Of a DNA stretch of 64,000 nt, positions 1 through 9,315 are shown piece after piece. The notes under the pieces were generated by a model that saw nothing but the letters and a program-made list of their open reading frames with translations, was not told the DNA's origin and did no database searches. The DNA lies in the NCBI RefSeq assembly GCF_036370855.1, contig NC_088102.1:72177601-72241600 (forward strand), written 5' to 3'. Numbering within the stretch: the stretch's first letter is position 1; every line of letters starts with the position of its first letter. Origin of the DNA: Dromaius novaehollandiae. Its lineage: Eukaryota > Chordata > Aves > Casuariiformes > Dromaiidae. The position numbers were made by a program, and so were the translations under genes.

Positions 1-52
1 ATCCCACATTCTGTGCCCACGGCCTGGGGTTACGGCTGCCCTTGCTTTCTAG

Positions 53-2510
53 GCCCTGGCAGAGCCACGGATGCAATCTCTGAGGCCGTCTATGAGGAGC
101 TCGACTACACCCTGACACCGGAGTACCAGGAGGTGCCCAGTGTCTCAGGTGCATGCACCCTGGGACAGGAGCTTCAAGTGTTCAGGCAACGAATCTCTCC
201 TGTCTGCCTGCACCCACAGACTGCCCCATGGCCAGGGCCGCACACTCAGCACCGATGCCAGTGTTGTCTGCTCTCATAAGAGCACGGAGCACGGGGAAAA
301 GGCTGCAGAGGGAGGCACTGGGAGACGGGCAGTGGGGACAGGGGTGCCCTGGGCAGGGACGGGGCATGGAGGCTGTGGGCTGGCTTGTGGCACCCCCCAG
401 GGGTGTGGGGAGGCAGAGGGATGCGGGAGGCAGAGGGCTGCAATGGCCTGGCAGGCCATGACTCCCAACAGCCCCTCCCTCGCCAGCCCGGCTCAGCCCA
501 GTGCCTCTCCGTGGGGAGGGAGGTCCCTGTACTGAGGCCCCCACGCACCCGCTGCAGCAGCTGGGCTGGGAGCCCGGCCACGTGCAGGCCGTGGGGAGCT
601 GCAGCGCAGAGGCATCTCCTGGCCCTCCACAGTCACCGCTGTGTGGCAAGGCTGTCCTGCCCAGGGTGCTGGCCAGGCCATGGGTCCAGGCAGCCTCCCC
701 TAACGCCCCATCCTCCAGGCTCCCCGTCGGAGGGCTCAGTGATGAAGCTGCCATATTGCACCTTCCACAATGTGGAGGCCACCAGCCCCGGGACAGCAGC
801 AGGTACGGGGCCGGGGCGCAGGACCGTGCTGCCGTGTTCCCAGAGTTGCAGCCCTCTGAGGCAGCTGGTGCCAGCAGGGGCCTCACATGGTGCCTTGGCA
901 GCATGGCCATGTGGCCCTCGGTTATTTTCTGGCCTGGCACTTGTGGCTGGGGACAAGTCTTGGGGCTACTGGCTCCATTCGAGAGCTGGCAGCCCCATGC
1001 AGCAGGCCCCAACGTTGGCACCCCCAGTTCCACAGCCAGCGGGGGCTGGCATAACGCGGCCCCTGCCCCCGCCTTTGTTTCACTGACCATCTGTCGCAGA
1101 CAACCCTGCCCAGGCACGACCTCCCAGATGGGTACAATGATGCCGCGGCCACGCTGCACCCTGGAGTGGCCCCTGCTCAGGGGCCGAGCAAGGAAGGTGT
1201 CTCCGAGGCAGCGGGGCTGGGAGGTAAGAGGCACCACAGCCTGCGTGGCAGTGCTGCTGTTCCCAGCACCGTGCCATCCCACCAGGAGAGGCAGCTTCCC
1301 CGCGCTGTGCCGCAGTGGTGGGCAGCGTGTGGGCATGGGGGGGATCCCCAGGCGGGTCCTGGCAGCCAGGGGATGAAACAGCCACTACAGAAACTGGCCT
1401 TGCTGACCCCAGTGGGGAGCCCACCCTCGCTGAGCCACCTGGAGCTGCCGGGAGCTGTGACAAACGCCCTAGCCTCAGCGCCTGGGGACATGGGCTACGG
1501 CGACGTTGGCGTCAGCAGCCCCGGGACATCGCTGTGAGCACGATGGGGCCATGCTGCAGCAGTCCCTGGGGATGCACATGGTGCCATGGGGCTCTGCCCC
1601 CACGCAGCCACGGCCCAGCCTCAGAGGGCGTTGGCTGCCTGATTGACCACCCACTCAGGCCTGCCAGGGCCTACGGGCACTGTGGAGATCTGCCTCCATC
1701 ATCCCGCCAACACAGCCCTCTGGCCATGCCAGACTTTGTGTGTCCTTCCACTGTGCATTTCTCTCTTTTCTATTGTTCTCATGGCCGGGGCACAGGGCCA
1801 TGCTGCCACGTGCCCGGAGGTGCAGCCCTCTGATGCAGCTGGTGGTCTCACGTGGTGCCTGGGCAGCATGGCCATGTGGCCCTCGGTTATTTTCTGGCCT
1901 GGCATTCATGGCTGAGGACTAGCCTCAGGGCTGCTGGCTCCATCCGAGAGCTGGCAGCCCCACACAGTGGGCCCCAACATCGGCAGCCCCAGGTCCATGG
2001 CCAGTGGGGGCTGGCACAACGCAACGCCTGCCCCAGCCTGGGTTTCACTGTCCTGTCTGTTGCAGACACCCCTGCACTGCTCTGGCACAACCCTCCCCAA
2101 ATGGGTACGGTGATGCTGCGGCCGTGGTGTACTCAGGAGAGGCCACTGCTCCAGGACTGAGCAATGGAGATGTCGCCGAGCCGGCGGCACTGGGAGGTAA
2201 GAGGCGCCGCAGCCCACACAGCAGCGCTGCTGTTCCCAGCACCGTGCTGTCTGGCCGGGAGAGGCGGCTCCCCCGTGCACTTCCGCGGCAGTGTGCAGTG
2301 CCTGGGCACAAGTGGAGCCCCGGGCCTGGACCTGGCAGACGGGGGATAAAACGGCCCCTAGAGGTACCAGCCATGCTGTCTGCAGAGGGGAGCCGGCCCT
2401 CGCTGAGCCACCCAGAGCTGCCGGGAGCCGCGACGGATGCACCAGCTTCAGCGCCCCAAGACATGGGCTACGACGATGTTGGTGTCAGCGGCCCCGGGAC
2501 GTTGCTGTGA
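53..2510 (+). CDS. 3' end of gene 0, WC1-like SRCR receptor: cytoplasmic-tail exons, rearranged and probably defective
   Basis: Only tail exons fall in the window. Exon T1 (53-148) encodes the VYEELDYTL box and T2 (719-802) a short linker in which the usual Tyr-Tyr pair reads Tyr-Cys. Two copies each of the last two exons follow: T3a 1100-1223 and T4a 1413-1537, then T3b 2066-2196 and T4b 2386-2510. T3 is 129 nt in the other genes. T3a is 124 nt and runs into a stop soon after the acceptor, and T3b is 131 nt and also leaves the GYDDA frame. Both T4 copies keep the C-terminal GY(G/D)DV box and a stop codon. Since every tail exon is phase 1 at both ends, skipping T3 would still give an in-frame tail (T1-T2-T4). 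So this is either a tail-variant gene or a decaying copy; the extracellular exons lie outside the window. Confidence 0.7.
165..446 (+). pseudogene. Misplaced fragment of an SRCR domain-3 exon plus its following intron, inside the T1-T2 intron of gene 0
   Basis: The first part encodes the last third of SRCR domain 3 (SGNESLLSAC, then RLPHGQG, then VVCS), as in exon 10874-11182 of gene 1. It is followed by the purine-rich start of the domain 3-4 intron. On both sides the sequence returns to ordinary T1-T2 intron, as seen in gene 1 at 14256-14547. The boundaries carry short shared words (CTGGGA on the left, GCCTG on the right). The fragment has no proper acceptor and no intact donor (the site reads CTCATAAGAG where GTAAGAG is expected), so it is probably not spliced into the message. 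Confidence 0.8.
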
Positions 2511-2755
2511 GGATGGCAGGGCCACACTGCAGCAGTCCCTGAGGACACGCGTGGTGCCATGGGGATCTGCCCCCACGCAGCCACAGGCCAGCCACAGCAG
2601 GCATCGCCTGTCTCATTAACCGCCCACTTGGGCCGGCCAGGGACTATGGGCACCATGGAGATGGGCCTCCATCATCCCTCCTGCGCAGCCCTCCAGGTGC
2701 TGCATGAGTTTGTGCTTCCACTGTCCATTTCTCTCTCTTCTATTAAAAAAATAAA
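803..2755 (+). repeat. Tandem duplication of the gene 0 3' end (T2-T3 intron to 3' UTR), period about 970 bp
   Basis: The T3 acceptors are 966 bp apart and the T4 acceptors 973 bp apart. The first copy runs from the T2-T3 intron to about 1775, where its 3' UTR breaks off just before the point at which other genes have ATTAAA. The sequence then restarts inside the T2-T3 intron (GGCCGGGGCACAGGGCCATG, compare about 803). Only the second copy keeps polyadenylation signals. No other gene in the window has this duplication. Confidence 0.8.
2742..2755 (+). promoter_or_regulatory. Polyadenylation signals of gene 0 (ATTAAA, AATAAA)
   Basis: ATTAAA at 2742 and AATAAA at 2750 lie about 230 bp after the second tail's stop codon, in the same pyrimidine-rich context (CTCTCTTCT) that precedes the signal in genes 2-4. 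Confidence 0.7.
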
Positions 2756-2760
2756 AGATA

Positions 2761-3256
2761 TTTGGAGCCTCGGCCCCAAGGTGAGGCCTTTGGGCACATT
2801 GCTGTATCCCGGGGGTGGCTGGAGTGGACACGGAGCACGTTCTGCTCAGAGTGAGCTCTGTTGCACGGACCAGTAACTCTCCTGCCGGCCTCACACGGCT
2901 CCAGTTAATCGCTGTTGCTGCTGCGGGTGTTTTGTCCGCACTGTCCTAAGCTGAGATGCCTCCCTACATGGCACCCTGGCTGCTGTGGCCCTCACCCGCC
3001 CCAGAGCAGCGCTGCACCAGGTCGACATTCGCCATCGCTGCTGGTGCACACTGCCCACGTCAGAGACCGCCACAGAGCAAGCGCTGCTCTGCGGAAAGAG
3101 CCAAGCATTGGCAGTGCTGCCCGATGCAGCACTGGTGGAGCAGCTGATAGGGTTCCTCTCCTCGCTGGAGGTTTCCCTTGCTGTAAGGCAGGCCTGCAGC
3201 CCAAACACAAGGGCAGGACAATAGTGTGACAAGTGGAGATGTCTTGGAGGGAGGTT
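2761..3256. other. 3' flank of gene 0, no gene recognised
   Basis: This block is conserved after every gene in the array. Its later part holds an open frame of about 86 codons, ending with the word GCAGGACAATAG, in the spacers after genes 2, 3 and 4. Here and after gene 1 that frame is altered. I do not recognise the peptide and see no start context or splice sites that would make it a gene. Confidence 0.5.
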
Positions 3257-4135
3257 ATGACACATATTCCTGTCCCTTCAGCATCTTAGGAGCCCTTTGC
3301 TGCACTCGCTCCAGGAGCTCCATGTCTCTCTCGTCTTGGGGAGCTCAGAACTGCACATAGCACTCCAGACGAGGCCTCCCCAGGGCTCAGCAGAGGCACA
3401 GGATCACCTCCCTCCACCTGCTGACAACACTCTGCCTAATGCAGCCCAGCATACCCTTGGCCTTCTTGGCCACAAGGGCACGGTGCTGGCTCACGGTCAG
3501 CTTGTTGTCCACCAGGCCTCCCAGGTCCTTCTCTGCACGGCTGCTTTCCAGCAGGTCAGCCACCACCCTCTACTGCTGCAGCGGGTATTCCTCCCCAGGG
3601 GCAGGCACTCTGCACTTGATTCAGCTTCATGAGGTTCCCCTCTGCCCATCTCCCCAGACTGTCGAGCTCCCTCGGAAGGGCAGCACAGCACTCTGGGCTA
3701 TCAACCACTCCTCCTGGTTTTTGATCATCAGCACACTTGCTGTGGGTGCACTCTGTCCCCTCATCCACGTCACTGAGGAAGAAGATGAACAGTACTGCAC
3801 CCAGCAGGGACCCCTGGCAGACACCGCTAGCTTGCTAGCTACAGGCCTCCAACGAGACTTTGTGCTGCTCATCACAACTCTCTGAGCTCTGCCAGACAGC
3901 CAGTTTTAAGCCACCTCACTGTCTGCTCCTCTAACACACACTTCCTCAGCTTGCCTGTGAGGATGTGATGGGAGACAGTGTCAAAAGCCTTGCTCAAGTC
4001 AAGGGAGACAACTTGCCCTGCTCTCCCCTCATCTATCCAGCCAGGCATCCCATCCTAGAAGGCTGTCATGCTGCTTAATCCCTGCTTGCTGTCTTTCACA
4101 TCCCTCAACACATTAAACTCCAAATGGGCCTTGAC
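3257..4135 (-). mobile_element. CR1-type LINE fragment A, ORF2 reverse-transcriptase region
   Basis: Read on the - strand, 3627-3875 and its surroundings give CR1 ORF2 words such as NLMKLNQV, a damaged DEGTECTHSK and IVMSSTKSRW. The fragment lacks the CR1 3' tail. Near its right end it is shorter than the matching fragments in the other spacers: the GKSCLTN region is missing and it jumps to sequence matching CR1 upstream of the RT domain. No intact ORF remains. Confidence 0.8.
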
Positions 4136-4142
4136 CTTTCGA

Positions 4143-4355
4143 CAAGCACCACACACCACTGTGCTACTGGGAGCTATGGAGATGGGAAAGACAATGACAA
4201 GGAGGAAGATCACTGTGGAGTGGGCAGGAGCAGTCCTTTATACACAGTTTGACTATGTTTTCTACCTCAACTGGAAAGAAATCAGCCCCACTACAGCAGG
4301 GAGTGCAGCACACTTGATTTCCAAGCTCTGTCATTGCCCCTACTTGGACTCTTCC
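4143..4355 (+). pseudogene. NACHT-domain fragment of an NLRP-like gene, Walker A damaged
   Basis: About 71 codons read APHTTVLLG, then GAMEMGKT, then FDYVFYLNWKE and HLISKLC. This matches the start of the NACHT domain of NLRP proteins (HTVVFQGAAGIGKT and FDYLFYIHCRE in human NLRP3, as I remember it). Here the Walker A glycine is replaced: GAMEMGKT instead of the GAAGMGKT of the other spacers. The FISNA-end residues seen in the other copies (RLFQPHEEG) are absent because CR1 sequence abuts directly. After about 4355 the similarity stops. The rest of NACHT and the LRRs are missing, so this is a remnant. Confidence 0.7.
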
Positions 4356-6589
4356 ATCTGGGCTGGACCAGAAGCACCTCTGCCTGGAGCCAGCACTTGC
4401 ATTCACTCCCCTGGCCTTCACGGTCTGGGTGGGTTTTTCCAGGCACAGCCCACATGGACTCACGAGCCACCTGGGCCCCTGCATGGCCAATGCCTTTTGC
4501 TCAGACAGCAAGCAGGTCCTGCGGTGTCCTACGGGACGCAGGTATGGAGTTGTGCTCTCTAGACTTGTGCGCCCCCAAGCTAAAGAGAAACCTGAAACAA
4601 TAGCTCAAGGCCCCTGTGACCTTCTGCCCAACAAGAGCCAGCACAGAGCCTGGCTTGGGTCAGAGTGGTTCAGGTGGGCCCTGTGGGACTCCTGCCATGT
4701 GCTAGCCATGGCTCCCGTTCCCTGACTCGGAACTGGAAAGCACTGAACCACAGATGCGGTTCACCTGAGCAGACAGACAGGACAACCACAGTGTCCCTCT
4801 CTCGCCTGCACTGCCCTGGGTGCACCAGGGCTGCTTGGAGGCCAGTGTGGCAAATCCCAAAGTGAGCTGCGTGGCTCTGAGCCCCTTCTGATCTCTGTCA
4901 CCTTTCCGCCGGCAGCCCCAGGACAGTAAAAGCCATGGGCAGGGAGTGGGCATGGCAGTAAGGCTGTGGCCGTGCAGGCTCCCTGAGGTCGGATGCTGTG
5001 GGCCTGGGTCAGTGTGTCACCATCGAGGTGGACCATGCCCTGCAGTCTTAGGTGGCAGTGAATACCTGGGGTCATTTTAGCAGTTCTTCTTTTCTTGCAC
5101 TATTGAAAGATTGAACATATCGGGATTAAAGGAAGAAACACAGCAGGAGCTGGCTGCACTCAAAGGAAGAAAGGAATTTTGCTGCTGTCATACCGGTGGG
5201 GGAGGACGATGGCATTATGGATGGGGGTGCCTCAAAGGGAGGCTACGGCCTGCCTTCCTGCCTGCCACCAAGCGTTGGCCCCATCCGAGACAGCAAGGCA
5301 CATGCTTTGTGTCTGTGATTGCAGGCATCACCCACAAGGTGCACAAAGTGGGCCTGGGAAGAAAGCTGAATGCACATCTCTCAATGCTAAATATCCCTCT
5401 CCAGCTTCCAACTGCTGCACTTCCATCTCCATAATCAGCTCACAGCTTTGATACCTCCCATGATTGTCCCACCAGTTAAACACAGAAGGTCTATGTGGTC
5501 AGTGCATATGCTGCATGAGCTTTCTATGCCACTCTTGTCTCTCTGCAAGGCCTGCCAGCATTTGTACGCAGCCCATACCGGAATGCTGAGGTCTGACAAG
5601 CCCCTGCCGCTAGTCCACTTCCCGACAGCTTCTGTTGCTGTGACCTGCTACTCTTTCAACTAGGGAAGCAAGTGGCTATGCACTGAGGTTTGCAGCCAAG
5701 GTAGGATGTGTTCTGTGAGAGCCCTGACTCAGTTGCTGGTCTGCACCTCGTCCCTGCTGTCTGTACACAGTGGGAAAATCCCCACACTGGGGCACTGGAG
5801 CTGTCTGTTGTGCTGCAGCTGGGAAAAATGTCCCCACATGGCAGCTGAGCTTGCCTGGGCAGGGAGGGATTCCCACCAGCTGTGAAGCGACTGTGGGCAG
5901 GTGCTAGCCACCCTCGTCCCTGCCCTGGCAGAGGGCTCCCGGATGTTGGATGGAGGGCGCATTCTGAGGCGGAGCGAGGTGCTGGGAACTGCCCTGCCCT
6001 TGGGTGGGTGCTGCTGCCACAACTTAGAGGTGGCCCGAGAGACCTGCAAGGCACTGCTGGGCTGAACTGCTTTGCTGGTACAGCCAGCCACGAGCACAGG
6101 TCCCCTTGACCCCCCCAGTCCACCTAGCTACCTACTGCAGATGCTGAAGCAGCCACCCTTCCAGGCGTTGTGCGGGAGGGAAACAAGGGGGCAGGGCTGG
6201 GGCCATGCCTGATTCACTGGACCTGAAAAGGGCACAGACCAGAAGTGGCATCGTCCCATGTTCCCACTGCAGTCAGTGGGGAGAAACAGGCCGTAAAAGG
6301 GGGAATGCAGGTGCAGGCTGGACTGAACCATCCCAGGCGCTGTCTCCCTCTGCCCTCCCAGCTCTGCACCAGCACCTGCACTAGCAGGGAGTAGGGCCTG
6401 GCAGCTCGGCAGTGACATTACAACCTCAGGCCAATACCACACAGGGTAAAGAAGCCCTTTGTGTCAGGAAGGCCTTGAAGTGGCCAGAGCTTTCCAGATC
6501 CTTTTGCCTTGGGGTGACGTTTCAGTGCATCTGCACAGGGCCGACAGCGTGGCACGACTGAAGCTGCCCTGCGCTCTGCCTTGTGTTCA
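4356..6589. other. Spacer 0-1 middle block, unassigned
   Basis: This is a conserved non-repetitive block present in all spacers. Short open frames occur on both strands, but none has a recognisable domain and most are not kept between copies. It may hold more decayed pieces of the NLRP-like gene, but I cannot show that by eye. Confidence 0.4.
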
Positions 6590-7190
6590 CGGAAGCACAG
6601 ACGCACACAACGGCAGAGGTTGGAAGGGACTTCTGGAGATCATCGAGGCCAATGCCCCTGCCCATGAGGGTCATCTAAAGCCCATCGCCCAGAACCCTAT
6701 CCAGATGCCTCTGCAATGCCTCCAAAGACGGAGACTCCACAGCCTCCCCAGGAAACCTGTTCCCGGGCTCCGTCACCCTCACAGGAAAGAAGCTTTTCCT
6801 GCTGGGCAGACGGAACTTCCTGGGTTTCAGGTTGTGACCGTTGCCTCTCATCCTATCGCTGGGCACCACTGAAAAGCTCTTGACACCCTCCCTGCAGATA
6901 TTTATGCCCACTGATAAAGATCCCCCCACAGCCTTCCCTTCTCCACAAAGAACAGGCCCAGTTCTCTCAGCCTTTCCGCGTGTGACAGATGCTCCCATCC
7001 CTTAAGCATCATACGAGCCAAATGGGCCTCGACCTTCCGAGCCCCATCCTTGCCTGCTTGGACAACATCCCTCCATTTCTCCCACATTTCCTGAGGCTGG
7101 CTCCACACCAGCCCTTCCTCAGCTTTTGGCAGTTCTCCTTAACCATGGTGTCAAACAAGTGTCACATAGCATTGGTGTGCTGTTAGAGTG
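6590..7190 (-). mobile_element. CR1-type LINE fragment B, 3' end with internal deletion
   Basis: The left end has the CR1 3'-terminal sequence in antisense (GGTTGGAAGGGACTTCTGGAGATCATC) after a short AGCACA-type repeat. On the - strand it encodes the ORF2 C-terminus (VVPSDRMRGNGH, RFPGEAVESPSLE) and HLSHAERLRELGLF. This is joined directly to EMWEKWRDVVQAGKDG, which in CR1 lies upstream of the RT core, so the RT core is deleted. The same join is present in fragment B of the other spacers. Confidence 0.8.
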
Positions 7191-7330
7191 GCCCTACTGA
7201 TGAGGAGCTCCTAAGAAATAAGGCTCCCTTTCAAGCTGACTGTGCTTCCTCTTGCTTTAGAGTACAAACAGAAATGCAGAGCACACACGATAAGAGAGTT
7301 CTTGCAGGCAAGCTTGATTCTCATGCACTG

Positions 7331-8110
7331 CTGGACCCTCCTCTCCTGCCTGAGCCCTTTCCCTAAGCACAGTGGCCTGGGAGACCTCACTGGCAAAGCT
7401 CCTCCTCCCTTCCTCCTCTTGTATGTGCCCTTTTTCACTGGAGTTCAGGAGAGCTTATCCAGGCCACCCTCCTGAGGCATTAGCTCATCTCCTGAGCCTC
7501 ACGACAGAGGCTTGTGCTTAGTGGAGGCTGTCCTTCATTCCCTGCATGGGAATGCCCTATCCAGACGCTTCTGCAATTTCTCCAAGAACAGAGATTCCAC
7601 AACCTCCCCATGCAACCTGTTCCAGGGCTTCCTCACAGGAAAGAAATTTTTCCTTCTGGGCAGACAGAACTTCCTGGCTCTTGATACCCTCCCTTCAAAT
7701 ATTTATACCCACTGATAAAGATCCACCCCCCCAGGCTTTTCTTCTCCACCATGAACAGGCCAAGCTCTCCCAACCTTTCCTCATGTGACTGATGTTCTCA
7801 TCCCTTAAGCACCTTAGGAGCCAAATGGGCCTTGACCTTCCAAGCCCCATCCCTGCCTACTCGGATAAAATCCTGATCCTCTTGCACTACTGGACCCTCC
7901 TCTCCTGCCTGAGCCCTTTCCCTAAGCACAGCAACCAGGGAGACCTTGTTGGCAAAGCTCCTCCTCCCTTCCTCCTCCTCTATGTGCCCTTTTTCACTAG
8001 AGCTCAGGCCAGCTTAGCCGGGTCACCCTCCTGAGGAATCAGCTCATCTCCTGAGCCTCGCGACAGAGGCTTGTGCTTGGTGGAGGCTCTCCTTCATTCC
8101 CTGCTGGCTG
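7331..8110. repeat. Tandem duplication private to spacer 0-1, period about 559 bp, with a second CR1 piece
   Basis: The word CTGGACCCTCCTCTCCTGCC starts at 7331 and again at 7890, and the following 200 bp (to CCTTCATTCCCTGC) are repeated. Between the repeats, about 7545-7870, is another copy of CR1 fragment B sequence. The other spacers have a single copy of this arrangement. Confidence 0.7.
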
Positions 8111-9143
8111 TCCTACACTCAGGTAGGTGCTGGGGAGGTTAAATGTGATGATCACAAAGGCAAAGCCCTGACAGTGATGCCACCCACACAGAGCGATATT
8201 AAGCTGGGGGAGGTCTCCACTCCTGGCCAGACCGTCCCCTTGACCAGCTGGCTCAAGGGAACCAACACCGGTCTCCCATATCCCTCAGATTTGTCTGAAG
8301 AGGCCCTCAATCACTCTGGATTTGCTCCAGGTCTCTGTGGCACTGGCACTGCAAAGAGATACTGATACACAGAAGCCTAGCGTTATCGTACTCTGAAATG
8401 CAGCTGGCTGAGCAGAAACAGAAGCAGGTGGTGAGATGCTGGCTGTTCAGCAGGCCCAGCAGGTGCATGTGCTCTGACACACAGCAGCACTCAGGCTGCT
8501 GCTGCTGCTTCCGCGTGGGGGCTGGTGTGCAGTGGGGGAACCAACTCCTTCCTGCCTCGGCACTGCATGCGGCAAGCGTGGCTGCCATGGGGACTGTGGG
8601 GCTGAGGGGCACAGGCCTGCAGGCAACTGGGCAGCACCTCCATCCACCCACAGGCTGCTGTGAGGTGCCCAGGCCCTCCTGCCAATGTGCCATGGAGCCT
8701 GGGGCTGGGCTTGACTTGGTGCCGCCCTGGAGCTTTCTAGCCCAGAGCCAGCCCCAGTGCCTGCCCCATGTGGAGGGCTGCAGTGAGGAGGGACCTGGTG
8801 CCAGAGGTCAGCCCCACAGCAGCAAGGAGGCTGCAGCAGATGCTGCCCCCTGCAGAGGACGGTCCCTTTCAAGGAAGGGCTCTTGCCACACTCCCTGGCA
8901 CAGTGTGACACACCCAGACCCATGCGGGATCAGGCATAGGAAGGGCCCACACACCCTGCACCCACTGCAGCACCCAGGTGGGGAGCCCTGCTCAGATCAT
9001 CATCAGGCTCCCCACGGGGACAGCCAGGCAGGCACCCACCCACTGGTGGGGAGCGCATGATGCCAGAAGTGGAGCCGAGACGCATATATGGGCATGCACG
9101 GGGATGGAGAAGGTTATTGGAGGCTGGGGCTCCGTCAGATGGG
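8111..9143. other. Upstream region of gene 1
   Basis: This is conserved 5' flank, shared with the other four genes and richer in identical words towards the promoter. A near-consensus CArG-like element, GCATATATGG, lies at 9082-9091 and recurs before every gene (with A for the first G before gene 3). Long open frames cross it on both strands but follow no domain; they reflect base composition. Confidence 0.5.
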
Positions 9144-9231
9144 AGATAACCCTCCTGATAACGTCTCAAAAGGTGCCTAACACTGTTGATTGGCTGCCCT
9201 GGCAGCGAGGCCTGCACCTCTGCCTATATAT
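9144..9231 (+). promoter_or_regulatory. Core promoter of gene 1: two GATA motifs, ATTGG box, TATATAT
   Basis: AGATAA is at 9144, TGATAA at 9156, ATTGG (inverted CCAAT) at 9189 and TATATAT at 9225. The start codon is 91 bp after the first T of the TATA element. Order, spacing and orientation are the same before genes 2-5. GATA motifs would suit blood-cell expression, but that is inference. Confidence 0.65.
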
Positions 9232-9315
9232 TGCCCTCCCCACCACAGCAGCCTCTGGTGGCCCAGGAGGCAAGCAGGAGCTGGGGGCTGCAGCATTGGG
9301 CAGGAGGTGTTTGGG

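Noticed and set aside
182-1336. Long - strand open frame (384 codons) opposite the gene 0 tail
   Set aside because: It crosses tail exons and introns in antisense, has no domain and reflects the scarcity of stops in GC-rich DNA.
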